Shown one piece after another: positions 1 to 8,053 of a stretch of 31,107 nt of DNA. The DNA is from JADFOB01 sp964651325. Lineage in GTDB: Bacteria; Planctomycetota; Phycisphaerae; UBA1845. A program made the translations under genes and the position numbers. Numbering within the stretch: the stretch's first letter is position 1; each line of letters opens with the position of its first letter. Location: positions 1-31,107 of the forward strand of contig CAZYXP010000013.1 in NCBI GenBank assembly GCA_964651325.1, written 5' to 3'. Below the pieces are notes generated by a model that saw nothing but the letters and a program-made list of their open reading frames with translations, was not told the DNA's origin and did not search any database.

Positions 1-407
1 TTGGGGTTGAGCTGTGCGAGAAACGCAATCTTGTGAGCGTATTTCCGCGAGACGGACCCGAGCACGCCGAGCGTGGACGCGACAGCGTTGCAGCCCCCCT
101 CCATCGCGAGCCTAACTATGTTCTCCGGGTCGAAATAGAGCGGATTCGGGGCGAAGGATGCCCCACCGCTGTGTTCGATCCCCTGATCCACCGGCAAGAT
201 CGAGACGTAGCCCGTCCCGCCCAGCCGGCCGTGGCTGAAAATCGTCTGCAGGCTTCTTAGGACCGAGGCTGGTCGATCTGTATGGGCCACGATCCGATCG
301 ACGAAATCCGGCCCGGGAAGGTGGAGCAACCCCTTGTCGATCGTCGTACACCGGTGGCTTAGTAGTGATTCCGCTTCGTTGCCTAGTAGATCCGCGATTG
401 CGCTCAT
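1..407 (-). CDS. fbaB: Class I fructose-bisphosphate aldolase, N-terminal part (cut by left edge)
   Basis: Reversible cleavage of fructose 1,6-bisphosphate to dihydroxyacetone phosphate and glyceraldehyde 3-phosphate, in cytoplasmic glycolysis/gluconeogenesis. The first 135 codons are present; the frame is open to base 1. The reading matches the bacterial FbaB/DhnA-type aldolase almost throughout: MSAIADLLGNEAESLL at the N-terminus, then LHLPGPDFVDR, the hallmark SILPVDQGIEHS, FAPNPLYFDPENIV and ASTLGVLG. E. coli FbaB, about 350 residues, begins the same way. The start at 407 is preferred over the in-frame ATG at 416 because GGGAG lies 9 bases upstream of it, whereas it abuts the ATG at 416. 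The Schiff-base lysine lies in the missing part. A promoter-like -10 lies at 459-464. Identification is firm; completeness cannot be judged. Confidence 0.93.
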   Translation of the reverse strand, partial: MSAIADLLGNEAESLLSHRCTTIDKGLLHLPGPDFVDRIVAHTDRPASVLRSLQTIFSHGRLGGTGYVSILPVDQGIEHSGGASFAPNPLYFDPENIVRLAMEGGCNAVASTLGVLGSVSRKYAHKIAFLAQLNP

Positions 408-458
408 GATTTCCATCTCCCAAAGAGGCTCCGCCCGCCGCATCATCAGTTCCGGCCC

Positions 459-487
459 ATAATACCGCCTATGTTGGGGTGGGGAAA
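459..487 (-). promoter_or_regulatory. Candidate sigma70-type promoter for the aldolase gene
   Basis: On the minus strand a TATTAT -10 (459-464) lies 17 bases from a weak TTTCCC -35 (482-487). Transcription would begin near 452 and give a leader of about 45 bases to the ATG at 407. The -10 is good and the -35 poor, so this is a sequence match only. Confidence 0.35.
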
Positions 488-716
488 GCGGAATCGGCCA
501 ATTCAATAGACGTCGATCGGTGCGTCGAAGATCCAGCTTCATGGCCCCGGTTCGATCTCCGTACACCTTCACCGACATCCGCAAATCGGGCATGAAGCGT
601 AGCCAAGTCACCTATGCCGACCCCGGCCAGCCGACCCACCGCGACGCCATCAGCCTCCCGCGGCAAGCGTGATGCCCTGTGAGGGTAGCTAAAAACGCGC
701 TGTGCCGCCAAAAGTC
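488..716. other. Gap without a convincing gene (between divergent fbaB and queD)
   Basis: The stretch between the two divergent promoter candidates has only short, low-quality frames. The best, at 520-672 (+) with a GTG start, would encode about 50 residues and has no ribosome binding site. I see no RNA gene or repeat here. Confidence 0.4.
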
Positions 717-725
717 TGCTATACT
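717..725 (+). promoter_or_regulatory. Extended -10 promoter candidate for queD
   Basis: TGCTATACT forms an extended -10 (TGn plus TATACT, 5 of 6 matches to TATAAT). No good -35 lies at the right distance, which extended -10 promoters tolerate. The start would be near 732, giving a leader of about 75 bases. Confidence 0.4.
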
Positions 726-806
726 CAGGGTTGATTCCAAGAATCTGGATTCGCCGGGTAGCGTTATTCGCCCGAATCCACACAAGTTGCGACGAATTCG
801 TTACGA

Positions 807-1235
807 ATGTCTCCACCAAACTCCCGGTCGAATCCACTACAATCATCGGACGGAATCGCCCGGGAGACGGACCCCAAGCGTGTTTGCGTGGCCAAGGCGT
901 TTACGTTTGAGGCGGCCCACCGGCTGCCCCATGTGCCCGAGGGGCACAAATGCAGTCGCTTGCACGGACATAGTTTTCGGGTGGAAATCGTCTGCGAGGG
1001 GGAAATAGATCCGAAATCCGGCTGGCTGCTGGATTTTTCGGAAATAAAAACGGCCTTCGGGCCGTTATATGAGCGACTCGACCATCGGTATCTCAATGAG
1101 ATCGAAGGGCTTGAGAATCCAACCGCCGAGAACATCGCCTGTTGGATTTGGGGGCAATTGAAGCCTGCGTTGCCGTCGCTCAGTCTGGTTCGAGTCGCCG
1201 AAACCTGTACGGCGCGTTGCGAATTCAGGGGTTGA
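807..1235 (+). CDS. queD: 6-carboxy-5,6,7,8-tetrahydropterin synthase (QueD / PTPS family)
   Basis: Converts 7,8-dihydroneopterin triphosphate to 6-carboxytetrahydropterin, the first committed step to queuosine and other 7-deazaguanines; cytoplasmic and zinc-dependent. Zinc ligands are visible as His38 (FEAAHRL) and His53/His55 (CSRLHGHSF), with the catalytic Cys49 in the same motif. LDHRYLN (Asp92/His93), the PTAEN motif (residues 105-109) and the pterin-anchoring Glu132 near the C-terminus complete the active site. At 142 residues it is about 20 longer than E. coli QueD, because the fold begins near residue 28. No clear ribosome binding site precedes the ATG at 807, and a GTG at 888 would give a product of about usual size, so the start is uncertain. 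No other queuosine gene is in the window. A hairpin follows the stop. Confidence 0.93.
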   Translation: MSPPNSRSNPLQSSDGIARETDPKRVCVAKAFTFEAAHRLPHVPEGHKCSRLHGHSFRVEIVCEGEIDPKSGWLLDFSEIKTAFGPLYERLDHRYLNEIEGLENPTAENIACWIWGQLKPALPSLSLVRVAETCTARCEFRG

Positions 1236-1241
1236 TATTGG

Positions 1242-1260
1242 CACCGACATGTGGTCGGTG
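1242..1260 (+). terminator. Hairpin after queD, possible terminator
   Basis: CACCGAC and GTCGGTG form a perfect 7-bp stem around a 5-base loop just after the queD stop. AAAATTTAG follows instead of a clean T run, so termination is plausible but imperfect. It separates queD from the secreted-protein gene that starts 52 bases on. Confidence 0.4.
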
Positions 1261-1311
1261 AAAATTTAGTATTTAGTTTTCCGGTTTCCGAGTTGGTAAG
1301 GAGTTTCGAAT

Positions 1312-2313
1312 ATGAAGTCTAAGGTTTGTAGCTTGGCGCTCGTAGCGGTTTTCGGTCTGTATTCCGCCAGCGCATTCGCATGTCCGAAGAACTGTGCGAG
1401 CAAGAAGGGCGCGAAGACGGTCGCCGGCAAGACGGTAGCGACGGGAGAAACCGCGGCCAAGAAGGGTTGCCACGCGAAGAAGTCCGCCACCACGGTTGCG
1501 GTCAAAGAGGAAGCGAAGCCCGCCAAGAAAGTAGCCAAGAAGGGCTGCTGTGCTAAGAAGGGCGCCACGACGGTCGCCAAGAAGGACGATACGAAAGCCG
1601 CCACAAAGGTTGCCAAAAAGGGCTGCTGTGGCAAGAAGGGCGCGAAGGTTGCTTCCGCCAAGGCTGGCTGCAAGAAGAAGTGTGGCATGCGCGGCAAGAC
1701 CGTGGCCTCCAAGGACGGCGGATGCCCGATCGCCAAGAAGTGCGACACGCTCCTGGCTTCCATGCCGCACATGACGTTCCAGGTGGGCGACGAAAACACC
1801 GACTGCCCCAAGGCCGCCGCCGCCATGGCTGAAGAAGCCAAGAAGTCCATCGTGTACGTGGTCGGCGACGAAAAATTTAAGAGCGAAGGCAAGGCCACGG
1901 TGAAGCTGGCTTCGCTTATGGAATCGGAACTCGAAACCCTCGGTTCCGTCCAGTACTCGGTCAGCGGCAAGTGCACGGCCTGTCCGATGACCGCCAAGAG
2001 CATGGCCAAGAAGGCCGGATCCAAGATGATGTACCGCGTAGCCGGCTGGGATTTCGCGGACCGGGCCGACGCCGACAAGGCCGCCAAAGCCGCAATCGAA
2101 GCCGCCTCGAAAGTCGCCATGGAATACAAGGTCGGCGAAGAGACGTTCGGTTGCTCGAAGATGGCCGGCGCCAAGACCGCCGCATCTGGCAAGAAGATGA
2201 CCTATGTCGTCGGCGATGAGGAAACCTGCTGCTCGACGCAGGCGAAGATTCTCGTCGTCCGCGCCAAGGCCCGGGCCATGGTCCAGGCCGCCGCGAGCTT
2301 GACCTCGCTGTAG
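1312..2313 (+). CDS. Secreted Lys/Cys/Ala-rich protein with three tandem repeats, function unknown
   Basis: 333 residues. The start is well supported: AAGGAG (1298-1303) lies 8 bases before the ATG. A signal peptide (residues 1-23, ending SAFA) precedes a mature N-terminus that begins with Cys24; the preceding residues do not form a lipobox. Residues 24-145 are extremely basic, with recurring KKGC(C/H)xKK and TVA(x)K phrases and many single or paired cysteines. Residues 154-333 contain six strand-like phrases of the type MxYxVGDE, at residues 154, 180, 213, 239, 270 and 296. The half-unit offset is exactly 26 each time, so there are three repeats of about 58 residues. The first half-unit of each carries a Cys (DCP, CTACP, GCS) followed by an Ala/Lys-rich helix. 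I do not recognise the family. Binding of soft metals or polyanions by the exported protein is a guess from composition. The gene ends at a strong terminator. Confidence 0.85.
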   Translation: MKSKVCSLALVAVFGLYSASAFACPKNCASKKGAKTVAGKTVATGETAAKKGCHAKKSATTVAVKEEAKPAKKVAKKGCCAKKGATTVAKKDDTKAATKVAKKGCCGKKGAKVASAKAGCKKKCGMRGKTVASKDGGCPIAKKCDTLLASMPHMTFQVGDENTDCPKAAAAMAEEAKKSIVYVVGDEKFKSEGKATVKLASLMESELETLGSVQYSVSGKCTACPMTAKSMAKKAGSKMMYRVAGWDFADRADADKAAKAAIEAASKVAMEYKVGEETFGCSKMAGAKTAASGKKMTYVVGDEETCCSTQAKILVVRAKARAMVQAAASLTSL

Positions 2314-2413
2314 CCAGGTTTCCGAAGACTGATCGGTGCCGCTTGCGGAGGCTTTGGCGTCCCGCGCGGTGCGGATCAAGACATGGCGGGCGACGCTCGC
2401 TGAATTGAATCAG

Positions 2414-2451
2414 GCCCCCGGTTTTCCTAGCGAAGACCGGGGGCTTTTCTT
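2414..2451 (+). terminator. Rho-independent terminator of the Lys/Cys-rich protein gene
   Basis: Arms at 2414-2426 and 2432-2444 pair over 13 bp with a single T-G wobble. The outer 9 bp (GCCCCCGGT / ACCGGGGGC) are perfect, the loop is 5 bases, and TTTTCTT follows. This is the clearest intrinsic terminator in the window. Confidence 0.85.
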
Positions 2452-2753
2452 ATGCCCCGATCCCCCCGAACCGCGGGCTTCTGCCCGCGCGGCGCCCAGG
2501 CGTTGTGCAGCATTACATACCGCATGACGGCAAGGTGGCAATTCGTGATTGCGCGTGCAGGGGAGGGCAAAGACACGGATAAGCAGTAGCTTACCCATGC
2601 CATCCCAATCAAGACGCTACCGGGTCACCAATCGCTTCTCAAATGATTCTCGACCCGCAGCTTAAGGCTGGCGCGGCCGCCCGTGCCAGGGCGCCTCTGC
2701 CCAGCTACACATTACCCAGCCGAGGGCGGCCAGGCTACACATGACGCCGCGTA
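2452..2753. other. Gap without a gene; two copies of GCTACACAT
   Basis: This stretch between two converging genes holds no convincing frame. GCTACACAT occurs at 2704-2712 and 2734-2742, exactly 30 bases apart and embedded in GC-rich, partly palindromic sequence. The same core word recurs in the tandem repeat at 3971-4045. Confidence 0.4.
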
Positions 2754-3644
2754 CTACTCCCGCGTGAGGCTCTTGTGGATCGTCTCGATCCAGCGATCGG
2801 TCTTGATGAAGCCGGTACCCCACGAATCCCATTTCTCAGGCAGCCCCGCCTCCTTCAGTTGCTCGAGCGTCCGCCCGCCCTTGATCCTCTTTCGCACGAA
2901 GTTGGTCGTCTTTTCAAGCATGGCTTGGAATGCCTTCAGGTCGTCAAGCGTAGACAGCGGGCCGTGGCCGGGGATCACTTTCACGTCGGCGGGCAGACGA
3001 TCAATGATCGACGCGACGTTGACGGCCATGCCCACGACATCCCCGCCGTGGTCGAGATCCACGAAGGGAAACATGCCCGCGAACATGTCGTCGCCCATGT
3101 GCACGACGTTGGATTTCTTGAAGAAAACGACGCTATCGCCGTCGGTGTGGCCGTGCGGAAAATGGATGACGTCGATTTCCTCTCCGTTGAAGTGGAGCGT
3201 AATCGCGTTGTCAAACGTGATGACGGGCAGGGCCTCCGCCGGTTTCGGCTCGATCGCGCGCCCGTTGAGCTCTTGCGTCGTGGCGAGTCGCTGGCGGACG
3301 TTTGTGTGCGCGATGATCGGGGCGAGCGGCCCGAACACGACGTTTCCGCCCGTGTGATCGCCGTGCCAATGCGTGTTGAGCACGAATTTGATGGGGCCGG
3401 GGTTGATCTCTTTGACCGCTGCCAGGATTTTGTCGGCTAGAGGGGCGAATTGATCGTCGATGATCAGGATGCCGTCGGGGCCGGCGCAGACGCCGATGTT
3501 GCCGCCGCTGCCTTTGAGCATGTAGACCGAGCCCCGTACTTTCGTGGCCTCGATCTTTATGTCGGAATAATCTCGTTGGGCCTCGGCAGGGGTCGCGCTG
3601 AGCGCGATCGCCGCGAGCAAGCCCGTGAACATCCATTTGGACAT
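2754..3644 (-). CDS. Exported metallo-beta-lactamase-fold hydrolase
   Basis: A 296-residue zinc hydrolase of the MBL fold, predicted to act outside the cytoplasm. The start at 3644 is chosen because AGGAGG lies 5 bases upstream and a signal peptide (residues 1-22, ending PAEA) follows at once; the longer frame to 3719 lacks both. Metal ligands: His92, His94, Asp96 and His97 in THWHGDHTGGN, His165 in HGHTDGD, the bridging Asp at 184/185 in MGDDMF, and His226 in IPGHGP. An aspartate bridges the metals, which fits glyoxalase II or quinoprotein-relay type hydrolases better than true B1 beta-lactamases, which use Cys. The substrate cannot be read from sequence. The leader contains a 6-bp hairpin (3665-3685). 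The gene stands alone. Confidence 0.92.
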   Translation of the reverse strand: MSKWMFTGLLAAIALSATPAEAQRDYSDIKIEATKVRGSVYMLKGSGGNIGVCAGPDGILIIDDQFAPLADKILAAVKEINPGPIKFVLNTHWHGDHTGGNVVFGPLAPIIAHTNVRQRLATTQELNGRAIEPKPAEALPVITFDNAITLHFNGEEIDVIHFPHGHTDGDSVVFFKKSNVVHMGDDMFAGMFPFVDLDHGGDVVGMAVNVASIIDRLPADVKVIPGHGPLSTLDDLKAFQAMLEKTTNFVRKRIKGGRTLEQLKEAGLPEKWDSWGTGFIKTDRWIETIHKSLTRE

Positions 3645-3664
3645 GCCATCCTCCTCATGCAAAG

Positions 3665-3685
3665 CGAGGCCCCGTTTGAGCCTCG
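3665..3685 (-). promoter_or_regulatory. Hairpin in the leader of the MBL-fold gene
   Basis: CGAGGC (3665-3670) and GCCTCG (3680-3685) form a 6-bp stem with a 9-base loop, about 20 bases upstream of the start codon on the minus strand. It may affect the mRNA leader; no known riboswitch is recognised. Confidence 0.25.
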
Positions 3686-3970
3686 GCGTTTTCGTTACTT
3701 GTGATACTGGTTCGGCCAAGGATATTCTATCAAGAACAGACTCGCCGTCGAATGGGTCAGCAAAACGCCGGCCCTACCATAGAGCCGGGACGCCGGAATC
3801 GGAGCCATGGGATATCCGATAAGGGGACGGTGGACCGGCCCAGGTTCGCGCGATCGCAAGGAGATGCTAAAATTCGGGAAGCGTTTGACGGATTCGGCAG
3901 TCGCGGCGGCAGGCATTGGGCCTCCTGCCCACTCGCCATGGCCGGCGGGACAGGGGCACACGGCCGGGGG

Positions 3971-4045
3971 CGACCGTGCTACACGGTGCCGATCGAGCTA
4001 CACCGGGCCGATCGAGCTACACGGGCCGAACGGGCTACATGGTGC
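3971..4045 (+). repeat. Four tandem ~19-bp repeats containing GCTACA
   Basis: Four units lie end to end at 3971-3989, 3990-4008, 4009-4026 and 4027-4045 (19, 19, 18 and 19 bases). Each has the form CGAnCGnGCTACAnnGnnC; the middle two share CGATCGAGCTACAC. They occupy the leader of the propeller-like gene and stop 28 bases before its ATG. They are non-coding under the preferred start. Confidence 0.75.
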
Positions 4046-4073
4046 GCAGCCGCTTGGGCTGTTGGAGAAAGCG

Positions 4074-4955
4074 ATGGCTGTGGCTGACGCATGTCTTGCC
4101 CCGCGCCTTGCGGTCGTGTGCATGGTGGCCTGCTTCGCACTGGCCGGCGCGGCTGATGCGGGGCCACCTCGCCCCAAGCCCAAGTTTTTCAACTGGCCGC
4201 CTATTTGTGAAATTCGTTCGCGATCACTTCTGGAATCTTCGGGAATCGTCAAGAGCGATCGGTGGGACGGCATCTACTGGACCCACAACGACTCCGGCCA
4301 TCCGCCGAGCCTGTTCGCAGTCAATCTGCGCGGCGAAGTCGTCGCGGAGATTCCGATTCGCGGCGCTCGCAATGTGGACTTCGAGGACATCGCGCTGGCC
4401 GATGGGCTAATCTATATCGGGGATATCGGAGACAACAGGGCCGTCAGGAAGCGGCTTGACATCTACGTTGTCAAAGAGCCGGACCCTGCCCCCCCCCGCC
4501 CCAAACCCGTCGACATCAAACAGGCCCTACATTTCACGTTTCCTCACGGGTCCGTGGATTGCGAAGCCCTGTTCGTTCTCAAAGGCCGCGTCCACGTCAT
4601 CACCAAGGAAGCGCATCAACGACCGACGCTATACAGACTTGATCCGGGCTCGGGCGCGCAGCTCACACCGGTAGCGCTCTGCACGGTCCCGCTCGCGCCG
4701 ATCACCGCGGCCGACGTTTCCCGCGACGGGAATTCGCTCGCGGTCCTCAGTTACGGACAGCTTGCCGTGTTCGATCTTTCCGAGGGCATCCCGAGCATCC
4801 AAACGCAAGAGCCCAAGCGCGTATCCTTTCCAATCGCCATACAGACCGAGGGCTGCGCGTTTGACGGCGGCGATGTCATCATTTCGTCGGAGACGGGATA
4901 CATTTGGCGCATCACGGCCGCGGAGATCAGCAGGCAGCTACGTACACTGCCTTGA
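4074..4955 (+). CDS. Exported beta-propeller-like protein, function unknown
   Basis: 293 residues. The ATG at 4074 is preferred to the open frame from 3807: GGAG sits 6 bases upstream, a signal peptide follows (residues 1 to about 29, ending GAADA), and the upstream codons translate the tandem repeat. The mature part opens with a proline-rich segment, then SLLESSGIVKSDRW, YWTHNDSGHPPSLFAVNLRG, NVDFEDIALADGLIYIGDIGDN and later INT-like blade phrases. The SSG / THNDSG / WEDIA-type / GDIGDN order matches a group of secreted propeller-like proteins seen in actinobacteria and planctomycetes. I know of no established activity for that group. Binding or hydrolysis of an extracellular ligand is possible. 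It converges on protein A with a 74-base gap and no clear terminator. Confidence 0.85.
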   Translation: MAVADACLAPRLAVVCMVACFALAGAADAGPPRPKPKFFNWPPICEIRSRSLLESSGIVKSDRWDGIYWTHNDSGHPPSLFAVNLRGEVVAEIPIRGARNVDFEDIALADGLIYIGDIGDNRAVRKRLDIYVVKEPDPAPPRPKPVDIKQALHFTFPHGSVDCEALFVLKGRVHVITKEAHQRPTLYRLDPGSGAQLTPVALCTVPLAPITAADVSRDGNSLAVLSYGQLAVFDLSEGIPSIQTQEPKRVSFPIAIQTEGCAFDGGDVIISSETGYIWRITAAEISRQLRTLP

Positions 4956-5029
4956 TCCCGCGCGACCATGAGCGCCGCTTCGACTTTCAGACGAGCCTCA
5001 TCAACCGACGGACACGTCTCAACGCTCGG

Positions 5030-7357
5030 TTACGGGCAAGCGATCGTGCAACCTGTCTGCGAATAGGAGTTTCCCTGGAACGCGAGCACGGCGCGCAATA
5101 CATCGGCGATGTTGAGCACCTGCTCCGGTTCGCAGGGATCTCCGGCCCCGGTACCCCAGAGGTCGAGCTGGGCCAAATTCGATTGACCGAAATTCCCCTG
5201 GAATCCCAAAATGATGAAGAGGACGTCCGCGAGGTTGGTCACGCTGTCGTCGTTCACGTCGGCCCATAGCAAGGTGGTGGCCGACGCCGGATCCGAAAGG
5301 CCCGGGTTGCCGGGAGAACCACAATCCCCGTGAACGACGAAGGTCGTTCCGGGCGAAAGATCCGCCCCCACCACATAGACCGTTCCGCCCCACTCGGCAG
5401 GTGTCAGAAAGACCGGCGTCGTCGTGAGCCGCCCGAGCATGGCTTGGTTTTGCGGCCCGGCGAGGTTAAACGGCTCGGGCGCGGAAACAAACATGGGCAC
5501 ACCGCCGGGGCAATCCGGGGTAATCATTATCGCTTGCGGTCCCGAGCCGGCAGGCTGCGGGCTGACCGAGATGTAGCGCGGCCCCACGCCCGCTGCCAGT
5601 GGCGCGTCGCACAGGCAGATATCCTGAACCTCGTCGCAAGGGCCACCGCAAGGCGACCCGCTGCTATCGCAACCGATCGCAACGCTACAAAACTCCGTGC
5701 CGTTGCAAAACAGACCGTCATCGGGACACAAAGCATCGACGGGCGCGTGCGCGCACGTGTCGTTGCCTTCGTCGCAGGAATCGGTCGTGCAATCGATCAG
5801 ATCATCGCAATCGGGCGCGGTGCCCGGCATGCAATCCAGAAGGCTATCGCAGGTTTCCGCACCGTCGCAGAACAGGCCGTTGTCGCAGTTTTGATCGTTG
5901 GCCTGATTGACGCACTGGTCCATCGCCTCATTGCAGAAGTCGTCGGTGCATCCAACGAGATCGTCGCAATCCGGCACTGTTCCGGGGGCAATGACGCAAT
6001 CCAAAACGGGGTCGCAGATTTCCACCCCGTCGCAAAACTGTCCATTGTCGCAGTTTTGATCGTTGATGTCATTGAAACACTGGTCAAGCACCTCGTCGCA
6101 TGAATCGTCCGTGCATCCCACACCATCGTTGCATGCAAACGCGCCACCGCCACATGCCCCCGCCGAGCAAGCCTCGTTGACGGTGCAGAACAACCCGTCG
6201 TCGCAAGGCGTTCCGTTTGCGGCATGGTTGACAGAGCACGAGCCAGATCCGTTGCAGGTATCCGGGTTGGTGCATTCCGTGCTGGAAGGATCACCACACG
6301 CGGTGCCCGCCGATTCGTGGTTCGGCAGACACGTGCCGGAACCATTGCAAGTATCCGGATTGGTACAGTCGGTGTTGGCGCCGTTCCCGCAGGCGGTTCC
6401 AGCGGGCTGCGAATTGGCGATGCAGAAACCGCCGCCGTCGCAGGTGTCCTGCGCATCGCACGTGCCGACCGGTGACCCGTTGCAATTGCTGCCCGCCGGG
6501 CTTGGCGGATGATCGACCGTGCCATCGGGCAAGCAGATGTTGTCCGTGCAATCGTTCCCATCGTCCAGAGGAATCAACGCGCCACCTGCCGGATTGCAAC
6601 AGAAGGCTTGCTGGTCGAAGTTTGGCGTGTGGGAACAAGTCTGGTCGGGGTTGCAAACGTCATCGGTGCAATCGTCCCCGTCGTTGCAATCCGCCGCGAA
6701 TTGGCAAAGTACCGTGACCAGAGCCGGCGTCGTGCTAAGCGGAACGATCGGTGTGCCGCCGCCGTCGTTGGCAAACGTATCGAGCGGATTGTTGACGAAA
6801 CCAATCGTATACTCTCCCGCGCCACCGAGGGGAACATCGACATCAAGTGTCCCGCCATACTTGTCCACACCCGTGTACGGCACGGCCTGGGCCGGATTAA
6901 ACACAAGCCCGCCGTACGCCCAGCTATCGCTGCTGGTGTCGATCGCTACAAGAATCCCGGGGATACCGGAAAAGACGAAATCGGGATGGGTGGTATCAAT
7001 GAGGGGTGGCGGAACCGGTGACAAAACTCCGGCATAACCGGCCGCGTCGATGCGAGCCTGATACGCGCCCAACAGACCGCTGGAGCCCACGCACGAGCCA
7101 AAAGGGCAATCTTGAAGCGAGATGCTGCAAATAGAGCCGTCGGAACACGCGCCTACGTCCGGAACCGGATCCCAATTGTCCATACGAATCTCGAAGGTGA
7201 TGATCTGTCCGGGACCGTCGAGCGTGATTTGATTACCCACGATCGTATGAGGGCCGCTCGCCCCCACCGGCAAAAGGAAGAACTCTGTTCCATACGACGC
7301 CGTGGCGAAGAAAACGGAACATAATCCGACACGAAGCCATGTTTTGGATGTGATCAT
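5030..7357 (-). CDS. Large secreted Cys-rich protein with dockerin-like C-terminus (protein A)
   Basis: 775 residues. The start at 7357 has GAGAGG 8 bases upstream and is followed by a signal peptide (residues 1-23, ending ASYG). Order: a beta-rich N-terminal domain (about 24-212, with IVGNQITLDGPGQ, DVGACSDGS and NPAQA) that is clearly paralogous to that of the protein encoded at 25533-29855; a Cys/Asp-rich region (about 217-585) with three 31-residue CGxP-type units at 292-384 and three longer units of about 53 residues (CTDDxC, NCDNGxFCDGxExC); a beta-rich segment (about 590-690); a dockerin-like pair (about 696-760: DVNDDSVTNLAD, then a degenerate NIADVLRAVLAFQG); and a terminal TGCTIACP. 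The acidic repeats and EF-hand loops point to calcium and disulfide stabilisation outside the cell. Adhesion or matrix roles are inferred; no enzyme motif is seen. Confidence 0.92.
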   Translation of the reverse strand: MITSKTWLRVGLCSVFFATASYGTEFFLLPVGASGPHTIVGNQITLDGPGQIITFEIRMDNWDPVPDVGACSDGSICSISLQDCPFGSCVGSSGLLGAYQARIDAAGYAGVLSPVPPPLIDTTHPDFVFSGIPGILVAIDTSSDSWAYGGLVFNPAQAVPYTGVDKYGGTLDVDVPLGGAGEYTIGFVNNPLDTFANDGGGTPIVPLSTTPALVTVLCQFAADCNDGDDCTDDVCNPDQTCSHTPNFDQQAFCCNPAGGALIPLDDGNDCTDNICLPDGTVDHPPSPAGSNCNGSPVGTCDAQDTCDGGGFCIANSQPAGTACGNGANTDCTNPDTCNGSGTCLPNHESAGTACGDPSSTECTNPDTCNGSGSCSVNHAANGTPCDDGLFCTVNEACSAGACGGGAFACNDGVGCTDDSCDEVLDQCFNDINDQNCDNGQFCDGVEICDPVLDCVIAPGTVPDCDDLVGCTDDFCNEAMDQCVNQANDQNCDNGLFCDGAETCDSLLDCMPGTAPDCDDLIDCTTDSCDEGNDTCAHAPVDALCPDDGLFCNGTEFCSVAIGCDSSGSPCGGPCDEVQDICLCDAPLAAGVGPRYISVSPQPAGSGPQAIMITPDCPGGVPMFVSAPEPFNLAGPQNQAMLGRLTTTPVFLTPAEWGGTVYVVGADLSPGTTFVVHGDCGSPGNPGLSDPASATTLLWADVNDDSVTNLADVLFIILGFQGNFGQSNLAQLDLWGTGAGDPCEPEQVLNIADVLRAVLAFQGNSYSQTGCTIACP
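6206..6484 (-). repeat. Three in-frame 31-residue (93-bp) Cys repeats in protein A
   Basis: Residues 292-384 are three consecutive 31-residue units with cysteines at unit positions 1, 9, 15 and 21. This is the same spacing as in the longer arrays of protein C. The region continues with three longer Cys units of a different type. Confidence 0.85.
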
Positions 7358-8053
7358 TTTTGGAACCTCTCTAAGGATGCACAAAAGACGTTGCGCGGAA
7401 CAATTGCTCCCGCCTCGAAACGCCCGACAACAAAAGCTCTGACGGGCCGGCGATCGCGAGATCAAGAATCTGATGCTCGAACGGAATAACCCCTACAAAC
7501 GGAATTTCCCCTACAGGATGAGTCGTGGAAACGCCGGCGCGCGCTGCCCATTTTCGGTTATTGCACAGCGAGCGGTCGAAATGACGATAGCCGAGCGGCG
7601 CGGCCACTGCACAAGCCGGAGCATCAAGGAAGGACGTCTTCTTCAGGCGCGGACCCGGCATAGCTACTCCGCCGACCGACGCACAACACAAGGGCGAAAC
7701 CCCCGCCAGCGACGTGAAACACCAGATTTGATGTGCCTCACGCGCAACCTTCCCAAACCCGCTCAACCTGCGACGCCTCAACGCCTCAACGCCGCCCGCA
7801 GCAAACCCCATTCTTCGGGCACGCCAACCACCGAGAACAAGGCCCACAACCACGTAGCGTATCAGAATTGTCCGCTTCTGGCAAGCAAAAAGGGCCTATT
7901 CACGGTGTTTCTGACCTCTTTCGTGGACCGTTCCATGGGATTGGGCAAGAATGCTCGGTTTTTCCGGCGATCAAACGCCGGCAAGGCTCGTGCTCCAATC
8001 AACGGCCCCACATCCTATCCATTGGACAAGGGCCACCCAATCCCGAGCGGTCG
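7358..8053. other. Gap of about 700 bases without a convincing gene
   Basis: The only feature I can support is the ribosome binding site of the gene to the left. Frames of 160-210 codons exist on both strands but are rich in Arg, Pro and Ser, lack ribosome binding sites, and one runs into the phosphatase gene. CGCCTCAA is repeated in tandem near 7774-7790. A 6-bp palindrome at 7964-7981 lacks a terminator tail. It lies downstream of the phosphatase gene and upstream of protein A. Confidence 0.4.

Noticed and set aside
545..565. GGTTCGATC, similar to a tRNA T-loop
   Set aside because: No acceptor, D or anticodon arms can be folded around it.
469..846. Minus-strand frame of 125 codons between fbaB and queD
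   Set aside because: It overlaps the start of queD and both promoter candidates, with no motif and poor composition.
1273..2379. Long minus-strand frames (up to 368 codons) opposite the Lys/Cys-rich protein gene
   Set aside because: They are mirror frames of a gene with strong codon bias. They have no ribosome binding site or motif, while the plus-strand gene has a signal peptide, repeats and a ribosome binding site.
7959..7981. CCGGCG/CGCCGG hairpin next to a run of five T
   Set aside because: On the plus strand the T run is on the 5' side, and on the minus strand the stem is followed by A residues. It is not an intrinsic terminator in either direction.
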